From Marinobacter sp. Arc7-DN-1 (GTDB taxonomy: Bacteria; Pseudomonadota; Gammaproteobacteria; Pseudomonadales; Oleiphilaceae), in assembly GCF_003441595.1 (NCBI RefSeq), contig NZ_CP031848.1, forward strand, positions 3,038,001 to 3,102,000: a stretch of 64,000 bases of DNA, written 5' to 3'. The notes under the pieces were generated by a model that was not told the origin of the DNA, did not search any database, and saw nothing but the letters and a program-made list of their open reading frames with translations. Both the position numbers and the translations under genes were made by a program. This document shows, one piece after another, positions 9,062-17,246 of this stretch (its first letter is position 1; each line of letters starts with the position of its first letter).

Positions 9062-10515
9062 GATGGTATGGGAATGGTTGCGGTGAAACAGGTTTCACCA
9101 TCGCTGCTGTGAGTCTCGATGGTGCCACCGAGTTGACTGACAATCTGATAGCAGACCCAAAGCCCGAGGCCGTTACCGCCAGACCGGTAGTGGACGAAGG
9201 GCTCGAACAGGTGTTTCATCTGTTTGTCCGGGATGGGGGGGCCGCTGTTGCAGATTTGCAGCTCCAGTTCATCGGCACCGGCATGAGTGGCACGGCAGAG
9301 AACCTGGCCATGGGGTGGCACGGCCTTGGCCGCATTGAGCAGCAGGTTGATCAGTACCTGTCGGATCAGCGAGGCGGGGAGGGGAACAGTTGCCATGCGC
9401 ACATCCCACACCAGACCCGCCTGTTGGCGCTGAATGTCGGGGCTAATGAGGGTGCGGATGTCACTCATATCCTCAGGGCCAAAATCGCGGCTGCTTTGGC
9501 GTGTCTCCACCAGCAGGGCGGAGACGGTGTCCTTGATCTGCAGCAGTCCCCGTTCCAGCATCGCCAGGGTTTTGTCGGTCATGGCGTCATTTTTGCCGTA
9601 GCGCTTCTGGGTACTGATGGTGTTGAGCATACCGCCCAGAGGGTTGTTGATCTCGTGGGCGATGGAGGCAGTCAGCTGTCCGATAGCGGCAAGACGTTCA
9701 GTGGCGATGACCTGTTTTTCCAGCTCCTGTTTGAGTTGCAGTTCGTGGAGCATCGACTTGAAGCGGGCGCTGACCTGACCGATCTCATCCTTTGATTCAC
9801 GTAGTTCGTAGCGCAGATTCTCGGGCGCTTCACGACCTACACGCCCAAGGCAGTCGGCCAGTTTGACCAGCGGCTTGGCCAGTCGTGCTCCCCAATACCA
9901 GCTCAGCGGTAACAGGGCGGCAAGGACCAGTAGTGTGGCGAAGGCAGCACGTTTGGCAAGCTGGGCAAATCGGGGGGTAAAACTCTCGCGGGGGTAGCTG
10001 ATCACCAGCGTACCGAGGCGGACTTTGTCGGAGATGATAGGTGTGATGACATACAGGTTTTCGGTCAGTGGCAGATCCAGCACCTCAGTGTTGGCAGCGA
10101 GGTTCTGGCGCAAGTGTGTTTCAAATTGAGCGAATTCGGGTCCGGCCGATGAGATGGGAAACTGCATCTGGAATTGTTCCGGGTTGGAGGCGACGTAGAT
10201 CTGATATTGATTATTGATGATCAGGATGTCCTTCGCCTGAAGGGATGAGTTCTCCGTTGTCACGGCATTGAACGGCGTTTGGACGATTTCGAAGGCACGC
10301 CAGATATCGTTCTTGAGTATAGCTGGCACCAGGGTGTATGCCATGACCTTCGCGAGCCCCTCGGCGTTGGCGATGAGGTCCTGTTTCAGATCGTCATAGG
10401 CGCGAAAGATCAGGGCCGCGGTAATTGCGAAGGAGGTGATCAGGATCAGCACGGTTCCCCGCAGGGGGATTTTGTAGCGGAAACTCAGATCACTGAACAT
10501 GCTGACGCTCTTCAA
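9058..10515 (-). CDS. membrane sensor histidine kinase (XSR-type S)
   Basis: This 485-residue kinase has one transmembrane helix near residues 20-40 and a periplasmic domain of about 140 residues. A second helix (LLVLAALLPLSWYWGARL) is followed by HAMP, then a HisKA domain with the phospho-His in SIAHEINNPLGG. The HATPase domain shows NLLLNAAKA and GLGLWVCYQI. The frame opens at 10515, overlapping the binding-protein gene by 26 bp; a start at 10500 (MFSDLSF) is equally possible. Its periplasmic loop likely docks the PhnD-type protein encoded upstream, as in AioX/AioS pairs. It should phosphorylate the adjacent NtrC-type regulator. Confidence 0.88.
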   Translation of the reverse strand: MKSVSMFSDLSFRYKIPLRGTVLILITSFAITAALIFRAYDDLKQDLIANAEGLAKVMAYTLVPAILKNDIWRAFEIVQTPFNAVTTENSSLQAKDILIINNQYQIYVASNPEQFQMQFPISSAGPEFAQFETHLRQNLAANTEVLDLPLTENLYVITPIISDKVRLGTLVISYPRESFTPRFAQLAKRAAFATLLVLAALLPLSWYWGARLAKPLVKLADCLGRVGREAPENLRYELRESKDEIGQVSARFKSMLHELQLKQELEKQVIATERLAAIGQLTASIAHEINNPLGGMLNTISTQKRYGKNDAMTDKTLAMLERGLLQIKDTVSALLVETRQSSRDFGPEDMSDIRTLISPDIQRQQAGLVWDVRMATVPLPASLIRQVLINLLLNAAKAVPPHGQVLCRATHAGADELELQICNSGPPIPDKQMKHLFEPFVHYRSGGNGLGLWVCYQIVSQLGGTIETHSSDGETCFTATIPIPS

Positions 10516-11362
10516 TGAGCTGCGCCATTTCGGCGATGTCTTTATAGGCAGCGGGAGTGATGCGGGTGAAACCGTCCAGGTTCAGGTGGTCAAGCAGCTG
10601 TACCGCATCCGGATCGCTGCCCATGGCCAGCAGCACATCGCGCATCCTTGTGTTGAGTTCTGGACTGGCCTTGGGCCCGGCCACTATCGGCGGGAATGCA
10701 AACGGTTTTGACTGGGTGACCACCCGTGTCAAGTCAGTTATCTCCGGGTTGAAGCGCTGCATGGTCTCCCAGATATAGCCGTCAACATGGGCACCATCGG
10801 CCAGACCCACGCCGACCGCCTTGATGGCATTGCTGTGGCCACTGGTGAAGAACGTCTTGCGGAAAAATGTGTCCGGATCGAGGCCCTGTTGTATCAGCTG
10901 AAAGTGGGGGACGAGGAAACCGGAGTTGGAATCGGGGTCGGCATAGGCGAAGACCTTATCGCGCAGATCAGCGAGCCTTTCCGTTGTTGTGTCCCGGGCC
11001 GGTACGATGAGATAGGAGCGGTAGAGTGGAGCGCCCTGATAAAGGGGCGCAGCGGTCAGAGCCAGGCGGGACCGGTTGCTGACGTAGGGCAGGCCGCAGA
11101 TCCAGGCAAAATCGAGTCGGCGGGCAAGCAGGTTATTGATGATGTCGCGGTAGGTGTTGCTCTGTTCGAAGCTTACCGGTCGTTCGAGGCGCCGTTCGAG
11201 ATAATCACGCCAGGCGCGGATAGTCGAGGTACGTTCGGTCTGGAATACTGGGGTGATTCCAATGCGCACCGGTGCGCGCTCCACCGTGCCCAAAGCCCGC
11301 CATGGCGCCAGTGACAAGGAGACAAGGTATACAAGCAGTTGGCGACGGCTTGGCATGGGCAT
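10490..11362 (-). CDS. PhnD-type periplasmic binding protein (XSR-type X sensor)
   Basis: This periplasmic phosphate/phosphonate-type binding protein (290 aa from the ATG at 11362) starts with PSRRQLLVYLVSLSLAPWRALG, a hydrophobic export signal containing an Arg pair. Family hallmarks are VRIGITPVFQTERT, LARRLDFAWICGLPY, FAYADPDSNSGFLVP and KTFFTSGHSNAI; the SxSG/SGHS residues bind the oxyanion in relatives. No transport permease is nearby and it is co-transcribed with a kinase, so it is more likely a sensor than a transporter receptor. A GTG at 11389 is an alternative start. Ligand unknown: arsenite, phosphite, selenium or sulfur oxyanions are all conceivable. Confidence 0.85.
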   Translation of the reverse strand: MPMPSRRQLLVYLVSLSLAPWRALGTVERAPVRIGITPVFQTERTSTIRAWRDYLERRLERPVSFEQSNTYRDIINNLLARRLDFAWICGLPYVSNRSRLALTAAPLYQGAPLYRSYLIVPARDTTTERLADLRDKVFAYADPDSNSGFLVPHFQLIQQGLDPDTFFRKTFFTSGHSNAIKAVGVGLADGAHVDGYIWETMQRFNPEITDLTRVVTQSKPFAFPPIVAGPKASPELNTRMRDVLLAMGSDPDAVQLLDHLNLDGFTRITPAAYKDIAEMAQLIEERQHVQ

Positions 11363-11428
11363 CAATCGGCCAGTGATGGGGAGTAGCACTGATAAGAAAT
11401 ATATCAGACATCCAGATTACAGCAAATA

Positions 11429-11448
11429 CTTGACACTCAAGCGTCAAG
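11429..11448. promoter_or_regulatory. inverted repeat and putative sigma-70 promoter of the XSR genes
   Basis: CTTGAC and GTCAAG arms flank an 8-bp spacer about 70 bp upstream of the binding-protein start. On the minus strand just downstream there is a plausible sigma-70 promoter (TTGCTG, 16 bp, TATATT). The sensor genes could thus be expressed constitutively at low level while the divergent operon is sigma-54 controlled. The gap from here to the divergent operon also holds the activator palindromes described separately. Confidence 0.35.
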
Positions 11449-11474
11449 CGTCGGTGATCGACATCAGCCGCGCG

Positions 11475-11494
11475 GTCACCCGCCGCCAGGTGAC
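11475..11494. promoter_or_regulatory. degenerate activator palindrome GTCACC-N8-GGTGAC
   Basis: A perfect 6-bp inverted repeat with an 8-bp spacer, just upstream of the two better GTTAC-type palindromes. Its arms differ from theirs at one position and its spacer is longer, so it may be an auxiliary or decayed site. No separate function can be assigned. Confidence 0.3.
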
Positions 11495-11504
11495 ATGCCC
11501 GACC

Positions 11505-11562
11505 GTTACCAGACAGTAACCCCTCCAGGCGATGGAGAGCAGACAGGTTACCTGATGGTAAC
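11505..11562. promoter_or_regulatory. paired upstream activator sites for the molybdoenzyme operon
   Basis: Two palindromes, GTTACCAGACAGTAAC (11505-11520, one mismatch) and GTTACCTGATGGTAAC (11547-11562, perfect), lie 42 bp apart centre to centre. They sit about 175-217 bp upstream of the -24 element at 11727. The same pair occurs upstream of the porin gene at the same spacing. Position and symmetry are those of NtrC-type enhancer sites, and the only such regulator nearby is encoded at 7736-9061. A further half site GGTAAC is at 11575-11580. Confidence 0.72.
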
Positions 11563-11726
11563 GACGTGGCAGCAGGTAACGTCAGTCAGAATAAACCCTG
11601 TACGCAGCCCCCTTCTCGAACAATCCGTTGTACTCCCCATCGTACTAAGCTCCTCCCTGGCCTAGTTCTCTCTACCCGATTGCGAGGGCGGTGATGTATC
11701 AGGCTCTATACCTGTGCTGCGTTGAG

Positions 11727-11742
11727 TTGGATCGGTTTTTGC
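11727..11742 (+). promoter_or_regulatory. sigma-54 (-24/-12) promoter of the molybdoenzyme operon
   Basis: TTGGATCGGTTTTTGC has GG and GC separated by exactly 10 bp, as sigma-54 requires, with TTGG and TTGC flanks matching the consensus ends. Transcription should start near 11754, about 32 bp before the chosen start codon at 11786. The identical 16-mer occurs at 19618 before the porin gene. Confidence 0.78.
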
Positions 11743-11785
11743 TGGAGACCATCAGACGGATATGACAAGAACAGGAGGGGTGGGG

Positions 11786-12496
11786 ATGAGTGAGGAGCTG
11801 AGAATATCGGAGCATGAGACCCGTGGCAAGGCGGGGGTGCGGCGCTTTGGGATGGTCATCGACTTACGGCGCTGTATCGGTTGCGATGCCTGCATGGTCG
11901 CCTGTAAGGCCGAGTTTGATGTACCCATTGGGGTTTTCCGCACCTGGGTTCCTTATCGCGTCGTGGGCAAGTACCCGACAGTCAAGAAGCAGTTTCTGCC
12001 GCGTCTGTGCAACCATTGCGACGATCCCCCCTGTGTGCGTGCCTGCCCGGTGGAGGCCACTTTCAAGGTAGAGGACGGTGGCTTCGTGTTGCAGAACTAT
12101 GATCGCTGCATTGGTTGCAAGGCATGCATGGCGTCGTGCCCCTACAACGCTCGTTTCATGTTGCCGGAGCACCGCACCCGTACCAGCATCACCCAAGTGG
12201 TTGACAAGTGTACCTTTTGTTATCACCGCGTCGTTCAGGGGCTCGTTCCAGCCTGCGTGCAGACCTGCGTTGGCCGTGCCCGTGTGTTCGGCGACATGAA
12301 CGACCCGAACAGCGAGGTCTCGCAGCTGGTAGCCCGCCACGGCAGCCAGACGCTGCGACCCGAGCAGGGAACCAAGCCGCAGGTTTTCTACATCGGCGCC
12401 GACCGCAATCTGACCGAGTATGGCCGAAACATCTATGATCCTGTTCCTGAGCAGGACGAGGAACGCGTCATATTCAACCGGAAAAACGAAGTTTAG
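11786..12496 (+). CDS. four-cluster ferredoxin subunit of DMSO-reductase-family enzyme
   Basis: This electron-transfer subunit (236 aa) has four cysteine groups for four [4Fe-4S] clusters: CIGCDACMVACK near residue 31, CNHCDDPPCVRACPVEA, CIGCKACMASCPYNA, and a split group from CTFC to CVQTC. Such subunits (PhsB, TtrB, SrdB, PadC types) pass electrons between the catalytic subunit and a quinone-reactive membrane anchor. The ATG at 11786 is preceded by AGGAGGGG; an earlier in-frame ATG at 11762 is only about 8 bp from the predicted transcript start. There is no Tat signal, so it probably travels to the periplasm with the catalytic subunit. It is first in the sigma-54 operon. Confidence 0.9.
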   Translation: MSEELRISEHETRGKAGVRRFGMVIDLRRCIGCDACMVACKAEFDVPIGVFRTWVPYRVVGKYPTVKKQFLPRLCNHCDDPPCVRACPVEATFKVEDGGFVLQNYDRCIGCKACMASCPYNARFMLPEHRTRTSITQVVDKCTFCYHRVVQGLVPACVQTCVGRARVFGDMNDPNSEVSQLVARHGSQTLRPEQGTKPQVFYIGADRNLTEYGRNIYDPVPEQDEERVIFNRKNEV

Positions 12497-12507
12497 GGAG
12501 ATGAACG

Positions 12508-13365
12508 ATGCTTGACTATAACGTTTTTCATACCATCGCCTGGCCAGGTGCGTACGCCTGGTACTTCTTCGTCATCGGGATCTCCGCGGCGCTCTTTTTC
12601 TTCTCGGCGCTGTCCTGGTTTCGCGAGGAGTTCCAGTCATTGCGAAAGTCGGGGCTCTACCTCTCATTCGCACTGCTGGTTGTTGGTGGATTGCTGCTGA
12701 TCAGCGACTTGTCGCAGCCGTTGCGCTTTCTCAACATGCTGAATCCGGCCTACCTGCAATTCAGGTCGCCGTTGGCCTGGGGGAGTCTTAACCTGATGAG
12801 CTTCGGTATCGTCTCCGTTGCCTACTTTTTCTTCATGAACAACGGCAATGACGGTCTGGCGAAGAAGGCAGCAGTTATCGGTGCGCTGCTGGCGCTGGGT
12901 CTGCCGATCTACACCGGCTTCGACCTGACCGTCCATCAACACCGGCCGGTGTGGAACACACCGCTGATGCCGGTGCTGTTCGTCGCGCTCTCCCTGCTCT
13001 CTGGTGCTGCGCTCGCTTCGTTTCTGGCCCGGGGTAACGACAAGCTGATGGTGACGCTGCGCTACTTCATGCTCTGGTCCGGCGGCGCCACCGCAGTGAT
13101 GCTTATCCCCCTGCTCGGTACGACCGCCTACGGCGGCTCGGCTGAGGAGTTTACCTTCATGTTCCTGACCTCCGGCGCCATGGGGATGATCTTCATCGGG
13201 CTGGGGATGGTGGTCGGGCTGGCTGCGCCGATTGCACTGCTGCTGGCACCGGTTGGGCGGCAGCCGGCGAGCGTGATGGCCGCCGGTACCCTGTTGCTGA
13301 TCGGTGTCATGGCGCTGCGCTACGCCATTCTGATCGGGCCGCAAATTGTTCATACCTATTATTGA
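12508..13365 (+). CDS. NrfD/PsrC-like quinone-interacting membrane anchor
   Basis: This very hydrophobic protein (285 aa) has about eight predicted membrane helices. It belongs to the NrfD/PsrC type, which anchors periplasmic molybdoenzymes and exchanges electrons with the quinone pool without heme. The N-terminal half includes AYAWYFFVIGISAALFFF and LLLISDLSQPLRFLNMLNP, segments typical of the family. AGGGAG precedes the ATG, 11 bp after the ferredoxin-subunit stop. The ferredoxin-anchor-catalytic order matches ttrBCA and, from memory, srdBCA, rather than the arx order. Confidence 0.85.
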   Translation: MLDYNVFHTIAWPGAYAWYFFVIGISAALFFFSALSWFREEFQSLRKSGLYLSFALLVVGGLLLISDLSQPLRFLNMLNPAYLQFRSPLAWGSLNLMSFGIVSVAYFFFMNNGNDGLAKKAAVIGALLALGLPIYTGFDLTVHQHRPVWNTPLMPVLFVALSLLSGAALASFLARGNDKLMVTLRYFMLWSGGATAVMLIPLLGTTAYGGSAEEFTFMFLTSGAMGMIFIGLGMVVGLAAPIALLLAPVGRQPASVMAAGTLLLIGVMALRYAILIGPQIVHTYY

Positions 13366-13396
13366 AAACCGTGGTAAATGCGGGGGAGTGAATACC

Positions 13397-16033
13397 ATGT
13401 TGGAAATGACGCGCAGAAATTTCGTGAAGGCCAGCGCCGGCACCACGGCAGCGGCATTGGCGGCGCCGTCGATACTCAGGGCGATGGAAAATGAGCTCGG
13501 TGGGCGGGACTATAACCCCAATACGCTGAAGGAGCGCACGGCGATCCCCACCAACTGCCACGTCTGCAACATCCAGGACGGTGCTCTGGCGTTCGTCGAG
13601 GATGGTCGCGTGGTCAAGCTGGAGGGTAACCCCAATCATGTTTCCACCCGCGGTCGTCTCTGCGCCAAGGGCAACGCCGGAATGTGGCACAGCTACGACC
13701 CGGACCGGATCATGTATCCGCTCAAGCGTGTCGGCAAGCGCGGCGAGGGCAAGTGGAAACGCATCAGTTGGGACGAGGCGCTGACCGAGGTGACCGCCCG
13801 TATCGACGATGTGCTGAAGAACGGCGACCCCAACGAAATCATGCTTAAATGGGGCCGCAACCGCACCGGCGGGGTGCTGACCCGATTCATGCATACACTT
13901 GGTTCGGACACCATCCTCAACCATACCTCGGTGTGCGAATCATCCAAGAAAGTGGGTATGGAGCCGACCTGGGGGCCCGATATCGAGACTCCGGACTTTG
14001 CCAACAGCAAATATATCCTCAATTTCGGATCCAACATCCTGGAGGCCGCCTACTTCCATAACCCTTACTCACAGCGCATTACCGAGGGACGGGTCGACAG
14101 CAACGCCAGGATTGTCTCCTTCGATGTGCGTCTCTCCAATACCGCCGGCTTCTCCGACGAATGGATCCCGGTCTATCCGGGCACCGACGGTGCGGTGGCG
14201 CTGGCCATCGGCCATGTAATCCTGCGCGAGGATCTGCAGGATTCGGAGTTCATCACAGACTGGACCAACGTCACGGTGGAGGAGCTCAAGGCGCATTACA
14301 CTCAGTTCACTCCGCAGTGGGCCGAGGAAATCTCCGGCGTGCCAGCCGATACCATCGAGCGCATTGCGCGCGAGTTCGCCACTATCAAGCCAGCCACCAC
14401 CTATACATACCGGGGCCCTGCCAAGCACCTCTACGGCTCCTACAACGAGAGATCCTGCATGATGCTCTCCATCATGACCGGCAACGTTGAGAAGCAAGGC
14501 GGCTACTGTCTGCCCCGGGGCATGAGTTATGACCAGCCGCAGCCGCAGCCGCCAGCACCAAAGAAGGTCTCGGTGCTGGCGTCGCCGCCTGAGTTTCCGC
14601 TCGCCTCGCACAAGGTGAGCCACCTGGTGCCGTTCTGGATCGCCGAGGGAAGGCAGAAGATTAGTGTCTATATCAACTATATGGACAACCCGGTCTACAG
14701 CAATCCGGGCTCCGAGGCGGTGTGGGGCGAACTGTTCCGCAACGAGGAGTTGATCCCCTTTCGTGTGGTGCTAACTCCGTTCATGGGCGAAGAGGCACAG
14801 ACGGCGGACATCATTCTGCCAGAGCTGCCCTACCTGGAACGCTGGGAGCCCGAGTCAATGCCTAACTCTCTGTGGCCGTGGCTGGGGATCCGCCAGCCGG
14901 TGATCGAACCGCTGGGTGAGGGCAGGGAGCATCGCGTCTACATGCAGGAGATCATCCACCGCCTCGATCCGGACGGCTCCCGCGGGATGAAGCAGTACTG
15001 GAACTTCAAGGACTCCGAGGACTACATGCGCCAGCAGTTCGAGAACGTTCCCGGGCTGAAAGAGGCCGGCGGTCTGGACTGGCTGAAGAAGCACGGCGTC
15101 TGGCCCATCTACGGCAAGCTCAACCCCGCCACCGGTAAGATCAGCGACAAGACCGGTCGTGAGATCCGTGCCGAGTACGGCCTTCATCGCAAGGAACTCC
15201 CGGCCTCAGATATGTTGGGAGCGACGGTCGATGAGCAGGGAATCATCCACAAAAACGGCAAGGCAATCGGCGTGCAGCGCCATGGCAAGAACCATGTCGG
15301 CTTCCCCAGCGGCAGCCGGCTGATCAATGTCCGTGTCGATGAGTGGGCGGAGTACGGCTTCAACCCGATGCCCGCCTTCAAACGCATCCCGTGGCATGAA
15401 AATCTCAAGGATGACGAGATGATTCTCACCACCTATAAGTACAATGTTCACGTACAGTCACGTACCGCTTCGGTCAAGTGGCTGGCGGAGATCGTCCACC
15501 GCAACTGGGCACCGATCAATACCGAAACGGCGAAGCGGATAGGCATCAGGACCGGCGACCTGATTCGGGTGGAGAGCCCGGTGGGCTACCTGGTTACCAA
15601 GGCCTATGTCACCGAGGGGCAGCACCCCAACGTCATCGCTATCTCCACCGGCTGCGGCCACTGGGGCTATGGTCGTCTGGCACAGCTCAAGCTCAAGGAG
15701 AAAGGTGGGCAGTTCGGCGCACAGGAGGATCCGGATCTGAACAACGTCTGGTGGGAAGATAAGGGTGTGCACCCCAACCTCATCATTCCCCCGGTAGCCG
15801 ATCCCATCGGCGGCTCCGCCGGCTACTATGACACCGTGGTGAGGGTGACCAGGGCCAAGGCGAGGGACAAGTATGGCGATATGGAATCCTCCTGGGACAA
15901 GCACTTTGAGTGGTACAAAAAGACCATGAGCTATACCTATGTGGGCGATGAGCACCGCAAGATGCACCCGGAGATGGCCTCCTGGGCCGGCCCGGAGAGC
16001 GTCAAGCCGAAGAAGCCGTCCGGTAGCCACTGA
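13397..16033 (+). CDS. Tat-exported DMSO-reductase-family molybdopterin catalytic subunit
   Basis: This 878-residue enzyme starts with a twin-arginine signal (MTRRNFVKAS), so it folds in the cytoplasm and acts in the periplasm. The N-terminal cluster motif is C54-x2-C57-x3-D61-x27-C89: the spacing is canonical but Asp replaces the third Cys. Lys91 of CAKG is the usual relay to the pterin. Cys180 in TSVCESSK aligns with the Mo-ligand Cys of formate dehydrogenase in this window (ICHSTTVAG). The start at 13397 fits a GGGGGAG ribosome site and the Tat signal. Substrate unknown; the N-terminal motifs recall the phenylacetyl-CoA oxidoreductase (PadB), SrdA and PhsA branches rather than ArrA, though that is from memory. 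Confidence 0.85.
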   Translation: MLEMTRRNFVKASAGTTAAALAAPSILRAMENELGGRDYNPNTLKERTAIPTNCHVCNIQDGALAFVEDGRVVKLEGNPNHVSTRGRLCAKGNAGMWHSYDPDRIMYPLKRVGKRGEGKWKRISWDEALTEVTARIDDVLKNGDPNEIMLKWGRNRTGGVLTRFMHTLGSDTILNHTSVCESSKKVGMEPTWGPDIETPDFANSKYILNFGSNILEAAYFHNPYSQRITEGRVDSNARIVSFDVRLSNTAGFSDEWIPVYPGTDGAVALAIGHVILREDLQDSEFITDWTNVTVEELKAHYTQFTPQWAEEISGVPADTIERIAREFATIKPATTYTYRGPAKHLYGSYNERSCMMLSIMTGNVEKQGGYCLPRGMSYDQPQPQPPAPKKVSVLASPPEFPLASHKVSHLVPFWIAEGRQKISVYINYMDNPVYSNPGSEAVWGELFRNEELIPFRVVLTPFMGEEAQTADIILPELPYLERWEPESMPNSLWPWLGIRQPVIEPLGEGREHRVYMQEIIHRLDPDGSRGMKQYWNFKDSEDYMRQQFENVPGLKEAGGLDWLKKHGVWPIYGKLNPATGKISDKTGREIRAEYGLHRKELPASDMLGATVDEQGIIHKNGKAIGVQRHGKNHVGFPSGSRLINVRVDEWAEYGFNPMPAFKRIPWHENLKDDEMILTTYKYNVHVQSRTASVKWLAEIVHRNWAPINTETAKRIGIRTGDLIRVESPVGYLVTKAYVTEGQHPNVIAISTGCGHWGYGRLAQLKLKEKGGQFGAQEDPDLNNVWWEDKGVHPNLIIPPVADPIGGSAGYYDTVVRVTRAKARDKYGDMESSWDKHFEWYKKTMSYTYVGDEHRKMHPEMASWAGPESVKPKKPSGSH

Positions 16034-16047
16034 GGCCGAACCGGTGT

Positions 16048-16080
16048 AAGCAAGGCTCCGCTCCATGCGCAGCCTTGCTT
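16048..16080 (+). promoter_or_regulatory. intra-operon hairpin between catalytic and chaperone genes
   Basis: AAGCAAGGCT (16048-16057) and AGCCTTGCTT (16071-16080) are perfect 10-bp arms around a 13-nt loop, in the 62-bp gap after the catalytic-subunit stop. Only a short T-run follows, so it is a weak terminator at best. It more likely protects the upstream mRNA or lowers chaperone and accessory expression relative to the structural subunits. Confidence 0.55.
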
Positions 16081-16095
16081 TAAGAGGGGGTGGAT

Positions 16096-16848
16096 ATGAA
16101 CGATTCAAGTATTATTCTGGTGGCAATTAGTCAGGACGCAAGTAATCAGGTGGGGAATGTCGAGACTCTGAGCAGCCGTGCCCACTGGTATCGCCTGCTG
16201 GCGGGCGTCTTCGCCGAGGAACCGCAGGCCGCCTTTGTGCGCCAACTGCGCAGCCAGGCGTGCTTAGAGGCTCTGGCGGAGGTCGGGGTGAGTTTCGGCG
16301 ACGATTTCCGTGCTGCCAATGAAGAGGCGCTGATTGAGGAGCTGGCCGCGGAGTACACCATGCTCTTTGTCGCCCCTGGTGGCTTCCCACCGGTAGAATC
16401 GGTGCGGCTGCAGGGCGGGTACCGCCAGAGCGCGTCAAATGAGGTGCGCTATGCCTATGCTGCCGAGGGATTCAGCGTACAGTCCGGGCGTTTTGCCATC
16501 TTCGATGACCATCTTGCGGCACAGATGCAGTTCGTCGCGGCGCTGCTCGAGCGTCAGGCCGAGGCGTTGGTGGCTGCTGATGAGCAGGAGCAACGGCGTC
16601 TGGAGGCGACCGTCAGGCGCTTCTGGATGATGCACCTGGGGCGCTGGTGCCGGGGCTATGCCCAATTGGTGGAAGAGGCCGCTGAACACAGCTTCTACCG
16701 CGAGATGGCGCGACTGCTCGACGCCTTTGTCACTGCCGAACTGGATATTATGAGACTGGCTGTGGTCGATGAGGATGGAGGTAGGCTGCGTGCTCCCAAA
16801 CCCAAGGCTGTGACCGAGCCGATGTGGTGTGGGGGAGCGGCCAGATGA
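16096..16848 (+). CDS. TorD/DmsD-like molybdoenzyme chaperone
   Basis: This all-helical cytoplasmic protein (250 aa) resembles TorD-family redox enzyme maturation proteins, which bind Tat signal peptides and promote cofactor insertion. Family features are SRAHWYRLLAGVFAEEP near residue 28, a TMLFVAPGGFPPVESVRLQG segment (the LF-x-G-P-x-x-P-P-x-E-S core), and DDHLAAQMQFVAALL followed by HLGRWC. The ATG at 16096 lies five bases after AGAGGGGG. Its stop overlaps the next start (ATGA). It most likely serves the catalytic subunit immediately upstream. Confidence 0.82.
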   Translation: MNDSSIILVAISQDASNQVGNVETLSSRAHWYRLLAGVFAEEPQAAFVRQLRSQACLEALAEVGVSFGDDFRAANEEALIEELAAEYTMLFVAPGGFPPVESVRLQGGYRQSASNEVRYAYAAEGFSVQSGRFAIFDDHLAAQMQFVAALLERQAEALVAADEQEQRRLEATVRRFWMMHLGRWCRGYAQLVEEAAEHSFYREMARLLDAFVTAELDIMRLAVVDEDGGRLRAPKPKAVTEPMWCGGAAR

Positions 16849-17246
16849 GTCTGTTGCTGTGGGATGAGTTGGCCGCGATTTGGCAGTCAGGCGACTTCCG
16901 TGGCGCCCACGACTGGATCAACGAACGCTGGTCGCGCACTGTGCAGGAGTCGCCACAAGGGGATACCGATCCCTTTGCCCGCTTTCTTCAAGGAATCGCC
17001 TTTGCGGCCCTGGCGTTCCACTTTGCCGGGGAGCAGAACGGCGAAAGCGCTGCCATCTTTGTCGAGGACGGTCTTAGTACTTTGTCGCGATTCCCTCTAT
17101 CCTATGCCGGCGTTGAGTTGGCGCCGATCATCGACGCCTTAGCGGAGCTTCGTCACGGCCTTCCAGCCGCCGGCTCCGGCCTGCCCATCCCGCCGGTCAT
17201 CTCTGGAGTACGGGCACTGCGCTTCGCCGGGAGGGTAGTGCAATGA
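16845..17246 (+). CDS. DUF309-like small helical protein
   Basis: This protein of 133 aa is translationally coupled at both ends (ATGA overlaps). The pattern WxxGDFRGAHDWINERW, then FLQGIAFAALAFHFAGEQN, ESAAIFVEDGLSTLSRFP and VELAPIIDAL resembles DUF309, whose core has an aromatic-rich helix, FLQGLIQ-AxxxxH and a GA-LL-xAL-L repeat. The biochemical role of DUF309 is unknown to me. Placement inside a molybdoenzyme operon suggests an accessory or maturation role, which is inference. Confidence 0.55.
   Translation: MSLLLWDELAAIWQSGDFRGAHDWINERWSRTVQESPQGDTDPFARFLQGIAFAALAFHFAGEQNGESAAIFVEDGLSTLSRFPLSYAGVELAPIIDALAELRHGLPAAGSGLPIPPVISGVRALRFAGRVVQ

Noticed and set aside
13397..16033. Tetrathionate reductase (TtrA)
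   Set aside because: The gene order fits ttrBCA, but the protein is about 140 residues shorter than usual TtrA and the sensor is the separate X-S-R type rather than TtrSR.
16090..16095. GTG at 16090 as start of the TorD-like gene
   Set aside because: It lies inside the ribosome-binding stretch; the ATG at 16096 has correct spacing.
7736..16848. Direct assignment as an arsenite oxidase (arx or aio) locus
   Set aside because: The XSR genes and operator motif fit, but the structural gene order, the single ferredoxin subunit and the Asp in the cluster motif do not match the arx or aio operons as I know them. Left open as an unassigned molybdoenzyme.
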